This document shows positions 18,478 to 28,953 of a stretch of 64,000 nt of DNA, piece by piece. Position 1 is the stretch's first letter, and every line of letters begins with the position of its first letter. Origin of the DNA: Xylanibacter brevis ATCC 19188 (GTDB lineage: Bacteria; Bacteroidota; Bacteroidia; Bacteroidales; Bacteroidaceae). The notes beneath the pieces are model-generated. The model did no database searches, was not told where the DNA came from, and worked only from the letters and a program-made list of their open reading frames with translations. The stretch is from positions 34,617-98,616 of the forward strand of contig NZ_JHXM01000018.1 in NCBI RefSeq assembly GCF_000621725.1, read 5' to 3'. A program made the translations under genes and the position numbers.

Positions 18478-18526
18478 TTTTGCTCTTCTGCGCCGGAAAA
18501 AGTATGGCGGTATTAAGTAAAAGAAT

Positions 18527-18534
18527 TAACTTTG
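18527..18534 (+). promoter_or_regulatory. -7 element of the TolC-HlyD-permease operon
   Basis: TAACTTTG ends only 4 nt before the ATG at 18539, so transcription would begin at or near the A of the start codon. The -33 region lacks TTTG, fitting an activator-dependent promoter. Confidence 0.6.
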
Positions 18535-18538
18535 CGGT

Positions 18539-19858
18539 ATGAAAAAGACGATGATTGCGCTATTGATAATGACATCGGTGCACGTTGCGGCTCAGGAGAA
18601 ATGGACGATGCAACAGTGCATGCAGTATGCTGTTGCACATAATCATGAGGTGAAACGAGCAGAGTTGGAACTCGATAACTACAAGGCTGCCAAGACAAGT
18701 GCCATCGGCCGCTTCCTGCCTGCTGTTGATGCCGGCATCGGTGCCCAGTATAATTTTGGTCGTGCTATTGATCCTGAGACCAATGGCTATACGGATGTCA
18801 GTACTTTTTATAATGATTACTCCCTACACACTTCGCTGCCCGTCTTTGATGGCTTCAGTCGCTTGCATGTCTTGAAAGCGGCAAAGGCTGGTGAACTGAT
18901 GGGACGTGCTGCCCTGCGGAAACAGCAGGATCAGATAGCACTCAGTACACTTCAGGCCTATACCAATGTGGTCTATTACGAAGGATTGGTGAAGATGGCC
19001 GAAGAGAAGGTGGACGAGACTGAGCTTCTGCTAAAACAGATACATCTGTTGGAGGAGGTGGGACGCAAGAGTGCAGCCGATGTTGCACAGGTAGAGTCGC
19101 AGAAAGCCGAGGCAGACTATGAGTTGACCCGCCAGCAGAACCTTTTCTCCTTGGCCATGTTGGAGTTGAGAAAGGAAATGGGAGTCTCTCTCTCGTCCTC
19201 CGAAGCAGATACCATTGTATTGGCTCCTATGGAGTTCATTGACTCAACCGATAGGGTAATCGAAGCCCCCTCAGGGATTGTGGGAGGGCCGTCTGTAGAT
19301 GTTGCCCACTATCAGGTACAAGTCTCTAAACACGAGTGGCGTCAGGCCCGTGCCGCGCTTTTTCCTGCTCTCTCGCTAAGTGCGGGTCTGAACACCACTT
19401 ATTTTCATACCCTTCATTCCAGTGTAGGCCAGTCTTTCCGCAGTCAGTTTAAGAACAATATGGGTGAGTATGTTGGTGCTACATTGAGTATCCCCTTGTT
19501 TAATCGCTTGCAGACTGTCAGCAATATCCGCAAAGCCAAGAACAACTATCGAATGGCTTGTGAGTCTTTCGAACAGACACGGTCGGAACTGGAGAAACTC
19601 GCTTGTGAGGCCTGGCACGACTGGCAAGCCTATCAGAAACAAACGGAACAGATGAAACACAAGGTTGAGGCCGACAGCTTGGCTTACCAACTGACGCGCC
19701 GACAGTTTGAGGAAGGCCTTAGCACGGCTATTGACTTGCGGACGACTTCAGCACAGTTGCTTAATTCTAAAGCCACGCTGCTTCAGTGTCAGTTGATGAC
19801 TATTGTCAAAGAACAATTAATAAGATATTATAGAGGTGAAACAATATGGACAGAGTAA
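18539..19858 (+). CDS. TolC-family outer membrane efflux protein
   Basis: The product has 439 aa. A signal peptide (MKKTMIALLIMTSVHVAAQ) supports the ATG at 18539. Two long helical OEP repeats follow, with the usual 'QYAVAHNHEVKRAELELDNY' start of the first repeat and a second around residues 230-430 (coiled-coil RSELEKLACEAWHDW). It would form the trimeric outer-membrane channel for the adaptor and ABC permease encoded next. It overlaps the adaptor gene by 13 bp, so the two are co-translated. Regulation is probably by the divergent two-component system. Confidence 0.92.
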   Translation: MKKTMIALLIMTSVHVAAQEKWTMQQCMQYAVAHNHEVKRAELELDNYKAAKTSAIGRFLPAVDAGIGAQYNFGRAIDPETNGYTDVSTFYNDYSLHTSLPVFDGFSRLHVLKAAKAGELMGRAALRKQQDQIALSTLQAYTNVVYYEGLVKMAEEKVDETELLLKQIHLLEEVGRKSAADVAQVESQKAEADYELTRQQNLFSLAMLELRKEMGVSLSSSEADTIVLAPMEFIDSTDRVIEAPSGIVGGPSVDVAHYQVQVSKHEWRQARAALFPALSLSAGLNTTYFHTLHSSVGQSFRSQFKNNMGEYVGATLSIPLFNRLQTVSNIRKAKNNYRMACESFEQTRSELEKLACEAWHDWQAYQKQTEQMKHKVEADSLAYQLTRRQFEEGLSTAIDLRTTSAQLLNSKATLLQCQLMTIVKEQLIRYYRGETIWTE

Positions 19859-21099
19859 TCGAAAAGACAAGAACTCAGCGCCTGATGAAGCACTGGCCCT
19901 ATGCGGTTGGTGGCTGTCTGGTATTACTTATTGTTGGCTGGTTGCTGTTTGGTAACCATGCTTCCACGCTTCGAGTGAACAAGGATGACCTGACCATCAG
20001 CGACGTGCAGAGTGCAGAGTTTAAGGACTATGTCCGTACCAACGGACAAGTGATGCCTATTCAGGTGGTTCAGATATCGCCAGAGGAAGGTGGCATCGTG
20101 ATGGAGAAGGTGGTCGAGGAGGGTGCGATGGTACACAAGGGTGATGTCATCGTTCGTTTGAGCAATTCAAGCCTCGACTTACAGATTCTAAATGCCGAAG
20201 CCGAACTTGCCGAAAAGCAGAACCTATTAAGAAATACGCAAGTCGCCATGCAGCAAGACCGGCTGAACAATCAGACGGAACAGGCACAGCTGGATATGGA
20301 TACTCAGCGCAAGCAGCGCACCTACGAGCAGAACGAACGTCTCTATGGTGAGAAGTTGATAAGCAAGGAGGATTATCTTCGTTCGCAAGAGGACTATCAG
20401 CTCTCTGCCAAGAAACGCTCGCTGGTGACAAAGCGCCTGAAGCAGGACTCTATCTATCGCACCGTTCAGATGGATCAGATGGAGGACAACCTGCAGAACA
20501 TGCGCAAGAATGTGGTGCTGGTTCGACAGCGTAAGGACAAGCTCGAGATTCGCTCTGCCATCGATGGCGAGTTAGGGCTGCTCGATGTGGAACTGGGACA
20601 GAGCATCCAGCCGGGGCAGAAGATTGGCCAGCTGAATGATTTGTCTGATTATAAGGTGCAGGCCATGATCGACGAACACTATATCGACCGTGTGCGCCAA
20701 GGACTTACTGCCACCTTCACGCGCAACAACAAGCAATATCAGCTGCAGGTGCGCAAGGTATATCCGGAGGTGCGCGATGGCAAGTTCCGCTGCGATTTCA
20801 TCTTCAAAGGTGAACGTCCGGAGAACATCCGTTCTGGTCAGACCTATTACATCGACCTCGAACTGGGACAGCCTGAACAGGCTTTGATCATCCCTCGTGG
20901 CACCTTCTTCCAGACCACAGGCGGACAGTGGATATTCGTACTTGACAAAAACGGAGAAAAAGCCTATCGCCGCAATATCCGCATCGGTCGCCAAAATCCG
21001 CAGTATTACGAGGTACTTGAAGGACTGGAACCTGGCGAACGTGTTGTCACCAGTGGTTACGAGGCATTCAAGGATAATGAGGTGTTAGTGATTAAATAA
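19846..21099 (+). CDS. HlyD/MacA-type periplasmic adaptor (membrane fusion protein)
   Basis: The product has 417 aa. An N-terminal inner-membrane helix lies at about residues 18-36. The split lipoyl half-motif (EEGGIVMEKVVEEGAMVHKGD, about 82-102) precedes a long coiled-coil hairpin at roughly 105-235. A second lipoyl half (IRSAIDGELGLLDVELGQSI) and beta-barrel domains follow, ending with 'EPGERVVTSGYEAFKDNEVLVIK'. The protein bridges the inner-membrane ABC permease and the TolC-family channel. It starts inside the end of the TolC gene and is followed 15 bp later by the permease. Confidence 0.92.
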   Translation: MDRVIEKTRTQRLMKHWPYAVGGCLVLLIVGWLLFGNHASTLRVNKDDLTISDVQSAEFKDYVRTNGQVMPIQVVQISPEEGGIVMEKVVEEGAMVHKGDVIVRLSNSSLDLQILNAEAELAEKQNLLRNTQVAMQQDRLNNQTEQAQLDMDTQRKQRTYEQNERLYGEKLISKEDYLRSQEDYQLSAKKRSLVTKRLKQDSIYRTVQMDQMEDNLQNMRKNVVLVRQRKDKLEIRSAIDGELGLLDVELGQSIQPGQKIGQLNDLSDYKVQAMIDEHYIDRVRQGLTATFTRNNKQYQLQVRKVYPEVRDGKFRCDFIFKGERPENIRSGQTYYIDLELGQPEQALIIPRGTFFQTTGGQWIFVLDKNGEKAYRRNIRIGRQNPQYYEVLEGLEPGERVVTSGYEAFKDNEVLVIK

Positions 21100-21114
21100 A
21101 CAAGGTGTTACGAT

Positions 21115-23493
21115 ATGAATGTATTTAGAAATATGCTTCACATGGCTTGCCGATTCAAGACGGCCACGGTGCTCAACTTCCTAGGACTGACGGTAGCCTT
21201 TGCTGCCTGCTACCTGTTCTTGACGCAAGTAACCTATAATCATTCCTACAATAAGGGACTGACCAACTATCAGCAGCTTTATCGCGTGGAAGTGCCTGCG
21301 ATGTTTGACCACAGCAAGTGGCAGTCGAATGTAAACCGCTTCTTGGCAGACGAGTTGGCTAAGTTGCCTCAGGTGGAAGGTATGGCTTTGCTGCAGTGTT
21401 GGCAGAATGATAGTCGTTTTACGAAAGACGGTACTGAGTTTACATTTAAGTCTTGTAAGGTTAGCAATGATGCGCTGAAGACTATGGCTCCACGCCTGCT
21501 CGACGGCAAACTCGGTTGGAAGGATGGTGACCAGAAAGGACTGATCATTCCTGCCTCAGTAGCCGTAAAGTATTTTGGGACTACGCAAGTGGCGGGTCGC
21601 TGTATGTGGAACGACAAGGACAGCATTGTTGTGAGAGGTGTCTATGAAGATTTTCCTGACAACAGCATCATCGACAATTACGTCTATGGCTGTATGGGAG
21701 ACGAGAATGAGGGAAACTTCCAGAACTACAACTATAACTGCTATCTGCGCTTGAGGGAGCAGATGGATACGGAGAAAGCCAAGCAACAGATTCTAACCCC
21801 GTTGGTAGAGAATATGCATCAGATGTACATCGAACACGGTGTTGAGGATCAATGGGATGAGGAAAAAACGAAAGAAAGTCTCAACCTGCGCCTGCAACCC
21901 ATCACAGAGACTTGGTTCGCAGGTGTTGACCCTGAGCATGACAGAGGTAACAAGGCTGTTGACTGGATTCTCCAACTTTCGTGCCTCTTGGTGCTGATAA
22001 TCGCTGCCATCAACTTTCTGAACTTCACGCTGGCTGAGAGTCCGATGCGTATCAAGAGCATCAACACACGTCGCGTGTTGGGCAGTTCTGTGTCATCGCT
22101 CCGCCTGGGCGTTGTCGCTGAGTCTGTATGTACTTCGCTTTTAGCATTTCTGTTGGCAGTCATAGTCAGCTATCTGTTGTCGCAGTGGCCATTCATTAGC
22201 GAACTCACCGTTGGCAGCAGTGCCTTAGGCGATCATCCATTGCTATTGGTGTGTCTTTGTTTGGCAGCCATTGTTGTTGGTATCGTTGCTGGTGTCTATC
22301 CAGCTTTCTATGCAACCAGTTTCCAACCTGCACTCGTCCTGAAAGGTTCCTTTGGACTTACGCCTAAGGGTCGCCAACTGCGCACCTTATTGCTTTGTCT
22401 GCAGTTCCTTATCACCAGCGTGATGGTGGTCTATATCGGCATCCTCTATCTGCAAAGCTACTACATCTTCAACTCCGACTATGGTTACGACAAGGACGAG
22501 ATTCTGTATGCGGATACTTGGGAACTGTTAGACAAGCAGGATGCCCTGCGCTCGGAGCTGATGCAGCAGACGGGTGTGGTTGATGTGGCCTATTCGCAGT
22601 TCTCTCTGGGAACTGGCGACAGATATATGGCTTGGGGACGCGGTGACAAGAATCATCAGGTGCAGTTCACGGTTCTGCCCGTGGACTGGCACTATCTTCA
22701 CACCATGGGCATTCAGGTAATTGAAGGCCATGACTTCATGGAGCACGATGGCGATTGCTATATCATCAATGAAGCAGCCCGCAAGAAATGGGACTGGGTA
22801 GAGATTGACAAAAAACTGCTGGATGACGACCTCACGGTGATTGGTGTGTGCCAGAATGTGCGCTTTGCTTCTACCCGTGTGGACAACAACGACTCGCCCA
22901 TGGCCTTCATCGTTTATGGCGAGACCTATCTCAGTCGTGGGTGGACCAATAACCTTGGGGTGATGAACGTGCGTGTGGCAGCAGGCACCGATAAGGTACA
23001 AATGCGCCGGAAGATTAAGGATATCTGCATGAAGCTCGGCGCACCGCACGAGCCGGATGTGAAGTTCCTCGATCAGCAATTGGAAAATACCTACCAGGAG
23101 GAGTTCCGCTTCATCCGTCAGGTCATGGTGTTCTCTTTCATCTGTCTTGTTATCACGCTCATCGGCGTGTTCTGTATGACGATGTTCGAAACAGAGTATC
23201 GTCGCAAGGAGATTGGCATCCGCAAAGTGATGGGCAGCTCTACCAGTCAGATTCTGGTCATGCTCAGCCGTCGCTATGTGTGGCTGCTTGTAGGTAGCTT
23301 TGTGATGGCAGCCCCCTTGGCGTGGTACATTGGCACACAGTGGCTACAGGGCTTTGCCGAGCGCACACCTGTATATTGGTGGCTCTTCCCATTGGCCTTC
23401 CTTGCGGTGGGTGTCGTTACCCTTGCCACCATCATCATTCAGAGCTGGCGCACGGCCAATGAGAACCCAGTGAACAGTATAAAAACAGAGTAA
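21115..23493 (+). CDS. MacB/FtsX-type ABC transporter permease (first of two)
   Basis: The product has 792 aa. It has duplicated FtsX/MacB_PCD architecture: a membrane helix at about 17-38, a large periplasmic domain, a cluster of helices near 283-305, 338-360, 376-400 and 425-445, a second periplasmic domain, and three C-terminal helices. The conserved cytoplasmic 'RRKEIGIRKVMGSS' is near residue 690. No ATPase gene follows in this operon, so it probably uses the ATPase encoded at 26590. Such Bacteroidota systems export unknown substrates (peptides, lipids or drugs). Confidence 0.88.
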   Translation: MNVFRNMLHMACRFKTATVLNFLGLTVAFAACYLFLTQVTYNHSYNKGLTNYQQLYRVEVPAMFDHSKWQSNVNRFLADELAKLPQVEGMALLQCWQNDSRFTKDGTEFTFKSCKVSNDALKTMAPRLLDGKLGWKDGDQKGLIIPASVAVKYFGTTQVAGRCMWNDKDSIVVRGVYEDFPDNSIIDNYVYGCMGDENEGNFQNYNYNCYLRLREQMDTEKAKQQILTPLVENMHQMYIEHGVEDQWDEEKTKESLNLRLQPITETWFAGVDPEHDRGNKAVDWILQLSCLLVLIIAAINFLNFTLAESPMRIKSINTRRVLGSSVSSLRLGVVAESVCTSLLAFLLAVIVSYLLSQWPFISELTVGSSALGDHPLLLVCLCLAAIVVGIVAGVYPAFYATSFQPALVLKGSFGLTPKGRQLRTLLLCLQFLITSVMVVYIGILYLQSYYIFNSDYGYDKDEILYADTWELLDKQDALRSELMQQTGVVDVAYSQFSLGTGDRYMAWGRGDKNHQVQFTVLPVDWHYLHTMGIQVIEGHDFMEHDGDCYIINEAARKKWDWVEIDKKLLDDDLTVIGVCQNVRFASTRVDNNDSPMAFIVYGETYLSRGWTNNLGVMNVRVAAGTDKVQMRRKIKDICMKLGAPHEPDVKFLDQQLENTYQEEFRFIRQVMVFSFICLVITLIGVFCMTMFETEYRRKEIGIRKVMGSSTSQILVMLSRRYVWLLVGSFVMAAPLAWYIGTQWLQGFAERTPVYWWLFPLAFLAVGVVTLATIIIQSWRTANENPVNSIKTE

Positions 23494-23538
23494 AAAGCAG
23501 TAAGTGGAGAGTGGGTGTCAACAAATCATACGACATAC

Positions 23539-23555
23539 CGTCTAAAGATTAGACG
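23539..23555 (+). promoter_or_regulatory. perfect palindromic operator CGTCTAA-AGA-TTAGACG
   Basis: Seven-base arms are perfectly complementary with a 3-nt centre. The end is 50 nt before the -7 element at 23605, placing its centre near -70, a usual activator position. It is not followed by a T-run, so it is not a terminator. Confidence 0.7.
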
Positions 23556-23581
23556 AACGGCCTTCAGGCGGTCTGAAAAGC

Positions 23582-23612
23582 TTGCATGGAAAGAGTAATG
23601 ATCGTAAATTTG
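23582..23612 (+). promoter_or_regulatory. promoter of the second transporter operon
   Basis: TTG at 23582-23584, 20 nt, then TAAATTTG at 23605-23612; ATG at 23662. Confidence 0.75.
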
Positions 23613-23661
23613 CAATGTGAAAACAAAAGAACCAGAGTATTAACAATAAAAGATTACGATT

Positions 23662-24213
23662 ATGAAAAAGTTTATGATTTGCTCGATGATGTGCCTGATG
23701 ACGTTGATCTCAAATGCACAAGTAATGACATCTGCCTCTGTCGATCATCTTATTGACTCAGCCATTAAGGATGAAACGGGGTATGTACGTGATACCCATC
23801 GTGATGCTCATGGCAATATAACGATGATGGAAGTATATAAGGACCAGTCGAAACGCAAAGCCGACACCATGCTGAAGCCCGTCTGCCGCTATGAGTATCA
23901 GTATGCAGAGAACGGCTTGCTCGCCAGTCGTACGAAGTATGTGTGGCGAAAGGAGCAGTGGCAGTGTGCCGCCCGTTATGACTACTCGCTCGAGAATGGC
24001 ATCTATACGGTCAGCTATAGCCGATGGAACAAATCAAAGGCTTGCTTCGGTCAGCCCGTGAGTCAGATCAGTTACACGTTGCTGCCGGACGAAAGTATTG
24101 CCGGCGTGTCGGTCTATGGACGTCATCGAGGCGATGATGCACTGAAGCTGGAGTGGCAGGCACTCGTGGATAGTCACTCAGACCATATGAACTATTATAT
24201 CACTCAGAAATAA
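23662..24213 (+). CDS. small secreted protein, DUF3836-like
   Basis: The product has 183 aa. A signal peptide (FMICSMMCLMTLISNAQ) precedes a beta-rich domain with repeated Tyr-rich strands such as CRYEYQYAENGLLASRTKYVW and WQCAARYDYSLENGIYTVSYS. This resembles the DUF3836 family of Bacteroidales, which has no assigned function. That assignment is from memory and moderate. It is the first gene of the operon and lies 3 bp before the second permease. It could be a periplasmic partner or substrate of the transporter. Confidence 0.65.
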   Translation: MKKFMICSMMCLMTLISNAQVMTSASVDHLIDSAIKDETGYVRDTHRDAHGNITMMEVYKDQSKRKADTMLKPVCRYEYQYAENGLLASRTKYVWRKEQWQCAARYDYSLENGIYTVSYSRWNKSKACFGQPVSQISYTLLPDESIAGVSVYGRHRGDDALKLEWQALVDSHSDHMNYYITQK

Positions 24214-24216
24214 ACT

Positions 24217-26568
24217 ATGAACGTATTTAAATCTCTCAATCAGCGCGGCCAGCACAATTGGATCAAAATATTGTGCTTGGCCGTTGGCTTGGCTACTGGT
24301 ATCGTATTATTAGGTAAGGCTGGCTTCGAACAGTCGTGGGACAAGGACTTCGATACGAGCGACCGTATCTATGTGCTTTATGAGGATGTTATCCGAGATG
24401 GCGAATATCAGCATTACTCACAGACTTCAGGTGCTATCGCCCATGGGCTGAAACGTTACTGTCCGCAGGTTGAGGCGGCCACCCGCTATACGGGCTTCAG
24501 CTGGAACATGCCATTGGTTACCGAGGATGACAGACGTGTTCGCACCAACTTCTTTTTTGTGGATAGCTGTTTCTTTGATGTTTTCCCTTACCGCGTGTTG
24601 ACTGGTGACGCCAAGAAGATACTCAGTCAGCCAAACTATTGCATGATACCCCAATCGTTGGCAGAGAAACTGGGCGACGATGTGATAGGTCAGAAGGTCT
24701 ATTATAACAGACACGGTGGTTTTGAACTGACAATCGGAGGCGTCTATGAGGATATTCCCTTGAACACGCGCCTTCACGATTTGGAAGTGCTGGTGGCTAT
24801 GCCCACGCTACCCCAAGTGATATGGGACGGACGTGATAACTGGGTGGGCAACGACCGCTACTTTAGCTATGTGCGCCTGGCTAAGGGTAATACCCCCGAC
24901 GACCTGAAGCCGCAGATTGAGAAGATGAAGCACGACAACCTGCCTGAGGATGAGCTGAAGAAGGCTGGCGTGGATCTCGGCTATTCGCTGCGACCATTGG
25001 CTGACTACCATACGCAGGATGAAGCCATACAGCGTATGGTGTGGATTGTGTCACTCTTGGCTGTCATATTGATTGGTTGTGCCGTGATGAACTATCTCTT
25101 GCTGGTGGTTGGCGGCATCAGTCGCCGTGCCCGTGAGATGGCTGTCCACAGATGCTATGGTGCTGAGGCTCTTAATATCTACCGTCGGGTGCTGGCTGAG
25201 AGTGCGCTTCATCTGTTGCTATCGTTGATACTGGCTGCTGCATTGCTGCTTGTGTTCCGTGATACGATTGAAGAACTGACGGGTACCACGCTCCCGATGA
25301 TTCTGACGGCAGGGCATAATATGTGGTTCATCGCTATTACCTGTCTGGTGGTGCTGGTCATCACGGGGTTGGTGCCTGGCTGGGTCTATACCCATATCCC
25401 CGTGGCTGCTGCCTTCAAGAATTACAGCCGTAGCCATCGTGTGTGGAAGATGCTGTTGCTGGGCCTGCAGTTTGCCTCGGCTACCTTCCTCTTTGCCTTG
25501 TTGATGGTGGTGGGTCGCCAGTACCAGCTCATGGTGAACGATAATCCTGGCTACGACTACTTTACGTTGGGTGATATCAATACCGACGAGCTCTCGTTGC
25601 AGCAAAGAAACCTTGTTGTAGATGAGCTCAGGAAGTTGTCGGGTGTAAAAGGTGTCACCACCTCGTATGCCTATTTGCCGGAGATGCAGAGTGGCGACAA
25701 TATCTTCCTGCCCGATGAGGATCGCGAGTACTTGAATGTGGCAGACCTTTTCGATGTGGGTGATGACTATTTCGAGGTGATGGGTATTCCCGTTGTCGAG
25801 GGCCGCACCTTTACGGAGCAGACGGATTCTATGAACGAGGTGATGGTGAGCAGACAGTTCGAGGAACGTATGAAGGAACTGGCTGGTTGGGACCAGGCTG
25901 TGGGTAAGCAGATTATCTGTACGTCGTACGCTGGTGTACACACCATCGTGGGTGTCTATGAGGATCCTCGCCTGGGCAGTATTACCTATCCTGATACACG
26001 CCCCAGTGTCTGCTTCTATGAACGTACGGGTAAGTACACCCACCATATCACAGTGCGCTTCCACGATATGGAAGTACTCGATGCAGCCAACAAGCGTCTG
26101 CACGAACTGGTTCCTGAGAATCCCGACGTGGTGATTCGTCCTTATACGCAGCTGATGACGCAACTCTATACCGATGCCCTTCGTTTCCGTACCACGGTGA
26201 TGATAGGTGGCGTGGTGGCTCTCATTATTGCGTTGATAGGACTGATTGGTTATATGGCTGGTGAGATGGCGCGCCGACAGAAGGAGATTGCCATCCGTAA
26301 GGTGAACGGTGCACATATCATCGATGTACTGCAGCTCTTGAATCGTGATATCCTCCGTGTGGCATTGCCTGCGGTTACCATTGGTGCCATCGGTGGCTGG
26401 TATGTATCGCGCTTGTGGTTAGAGCAGTTCAGCGAGAAGGCTGTTCTGTCGCCAGTACTCTTCGGCCTTTGTGCCTTGGCTGTGGTGGTTGTCATCCTCA
26501 CGGTGGTATGTGCAGGCTGCTATCGGGTGGCCAGCAGCAATCCTGTAGATTATCTTAAGAATGAATAA
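24217..26568 (+). CDS. MacB/FtsX-type ABC transporter permease (second)
   Basis: The product has 783 aa with the same two-module FtsX layout as the permease at 21115: N-terminal helix (about 17-33), periplasmic domain, helices near 270-290, 325-345, 367-390 and 413-435, a second periplasmic domain, and three helices at the end. The cytoplasmic 'RRQKEIAIRKVNGAH' precedes the last helices. It ends NPVDYLKNE, comparable to NPVNSIKTE in the other permease. It lies 21 bp upstream of the ATPase gene. The two permeases may form a heterodimer or two separate exporters with one ATPase. Confidence 0.9.
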   Translation: MNVFKSLNQRGQHNWIKILCLAVGLATGIVLLGKAGFEQSWDKDFDTSDRIYVLYEDVIRDGEYQHYSQTSGAIAHGLKRYCPQVEAATRYTGFSWNMPLVTEDDRRVRTNFFFVDSCFFDVFPYRVLTGDAKKILSQPNYCMIPQSLAEKLGDDVIGQKVYYNRHGGFELTIGGVYEDIPLNTRLHDLEVLVAMPTLPQVIWDGRDNWVGNDRYFSYVRLAKGNTPDDLKPQIEKMKHDNLPEDELKKAGVDLGYSLRPLADYHTQDEAIQRMVWIVSLLAVILIGCAVMNYLLLVVGGISRRAREMAVHRCYGAEALNIYRRVLAESALHLLLSLILAAALLLVFRDTIEELTGTTLPMILTAGHNMWFIAITCLVVLVITGLVPGWVYTHIPVAAAFKNYSRSHRVWKMLLLGLQFASATFLFALLMVVGRQYQLMVNDNPGYDYFTLGDINTDELSLQQRNLVVDELRKLSGVKGVTTSYAYLPEMQSGDNIFLPDEDREYLNVADLFDVGDDYFEVMGIPVVEGRTFTEQTDSMNEVMVSRQFEERMKELAGWDQAVGKQIICTSYAGVHTIVGVYEDPRLGSITYPDTRPSVCFYERTGKYTHHITVRFHDMEVLDAANKRLHELVPENPDVVIRPYTQLMTQLYTDALRFRTTVMIGGVVALIIALIGLIGYMAGEMARRQKEIAIRKVNGAHIIDVLQLLNRDILRVALPAVTIGAIGGWYVSRLWLEQFSEKAVLSPVLFGLCALAVVVVILTVVCAGCYRVASSNPVDYLKNE

Positions 26569-26589
26569 TAATCAAACAATATAAAAACA

Positions 26590-27264
26590 ATGATACGATT
26601 AGAAAACATACAGAAGGTGTTCCGCACGGAAGAGGTGGAAACCGTAGCACTGGGCGGTGTGTCGCTCGAAGTGAAGAAGGGTGAGTTTGTGGCCATCATG
26701 GGTCCTTCGGGCTGTGGTAAGTCCACCTTGTTGAATATACTGGGTTTGCTCGACAATCCTACCAGTGGCTCTTACTATCTCGATGGTGAGGAAGTGGGGG
26801 CGCTGAAGGAGAGCCAGCGCACGAAGGTGCGCAAGGGACAGATAGGTTTCGTGTTCCAGAGCTTCAACCTGATTGATGAATTGAATGTAGAAGAGAATGT
26901 TGAGTTGCCATTAACATATCTGGGTGTTCCGAAGAAGGAACGCAAGCAGCGTGTTGAGGAGGTGCTGCGCCGCATGGCTATCAGTCATCGTGCTCATCAC
27001 TTCCCTCAGCAGCTCAGTGGTGGTCAGCAGCAGCGTGTTGCCATTGCTCGTGCCGTAGTGATGAATCCTAAGTTGATCCTTGCCGACGAGCCTACGGGTA
27101 ATCTGGACTCAAAGAATGGTCTAGAGGTGATGCAACTGCTTACCCAACTGAACCAGGAAGGTACTACTGTCGTTATGGTGACACACTCGGAGCGTGATGC
27201 TGGTTATGCTCAGCGCATCATCAACCTGCTCGATGGGCAGGTGGTGCCAGAGGTCAGTCTGTGA
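26590..27264 (+). CDS. ABC transporter ATP-binding protein (MacB/LolD-like)
   Basis: The product has 224 aa, a complete single nucleotide-binding domain. Walker A is GPSGCGKST near residue 38, the signature is LSGGQQQR near 140, Walker B is [12 protein letters not shown] near 160, and the H-loop is VTHSERD. It is the only ATPase in this cluster and probably powers both permeases (21115 and 24217). The gene ends at the terminator 27273-27299. Confidence 0.93.
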   Translation: MIRLENIQKVFRTEEVETVALGGVSLEVKKGEFVAIMGPSGCGKSTLLNILGLLDNPTSGSYYLDGEEVGALKESQRTKVRKGQIGFVFQSFNLIDELNVEENVELPLTYLGVPKKERKQRVEEVLRRMAISHRAHHFPQQLSGGQQQRVAIARAVVMNPKLILADEPTGNLDSKNGLEVMQLLTQLNQEGTTVVMVTHSERDAGYAQRIINLLDGQVVPEVSL

Positions 27265-27272
27265 TACGAAAA

Positions 27273-27299
27273 AAGGTGGTCGGTTATTTCGACCACCTT
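27273..27299. terminator. bidirectional terminator between the ABC operon and tRNA-Pro
   Basis: AAGGTGGTCG / CGACCACCTT, 10-bp stem, 7-nt loop. On the minus strand it is followed by TTTTTT, so it also ends the tRNA transcript. Confidence 0.8.
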
Positions 27300-27313
27300 C
27301 TTGCTTTCTGCTG

Positions 27314-27386
27314 TCGGGATGAGGCGACTCGAACGCCCGACCCCTACGTCCCGAACGTAGTGCGCTACCAACTGCGCTACATCCCG
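27314..27386 (-). tRNA. tRNA-Pro (anticodon CGG)
   Basis: 73 nt fold into a full cloverleaf: acceptor CGGGATG/CATCCCG, D-arm GCGC/GCGC, anticodon stem CTACG/CGTAG with loop TTCGGGA (anticodon CGG, reading CCG), T-arm GGGCG/CGCCT with loop TTCGAGT. Discriminator is A; CCA is not encoded. Confidence 0.95.
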
Positions 27387-27394
27387 ATTGCTGT

Positions 27395-27412
27395 CAGTTT
27401 GTTTTCAAACTG
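27395..27412 (-). other. hairpin in the tRNA-Pro leader
   Basis: CAGTTTG-TTTT-CAAACTG lies between the promoter and the mature tRNA 5' end; it may help 5' processing of the precursor. Confidence 0.45.
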
Positions 27413-27416
27413 GCTG

Positions 27417-27448
27417 CAAAGTTACTATTTTCTTGCCGATTCAGCAAA
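27417..27448 (-). promoter_or_regulatory. promoter of tRNA-Pro
   Basis: On the minus strand TTTG (27448-27445), 20 nt, TAACTTTG (27424-27417). Near-perfect consensus. Confidence 0.8.
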
Positions 27449-27464
27449 TTTTTAACTGAAAAGT

Positions 27465-28802
<1,338 letters not shown>

Positions 28803-28824
28803 ACCTTTGTTTGTTTTTCTACTG

Positions 28825-28855
28825 CAAAAGTACGAAGAAGTGAGCGAACCACCAA
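28825..28855 (-). promoter_or_regulatory. promoter of murF
   Basis: Minus strand TTG (28855-28853), 20 nt, TACTTTTG (28832-28825), 23 nt before the ATG. Confidence 0.75.
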
Positions 28856-28953
28856 GCGTTTGCCCACTTTTTTCGGTCTGCCAGCGTGTGGCCTTGCCGC
28901 CTTTCCGTTCTGAAAACGACACTTTACTCAGCCGATAGCACTACCTTACTAAC

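Noticed and set aside
23539..23555. Intrinsic terminator of the first efflux operon
   Set aside because: Stem is not followed by a T-run, and its matched spacing to the -7 element recurs at the other operon; an operator fits better.
25219..26316. 365-codon minus-strand frame
   Set aside because: Antisense shadow of the second ABC permease; His/Gln-rich composition typical of shadows.
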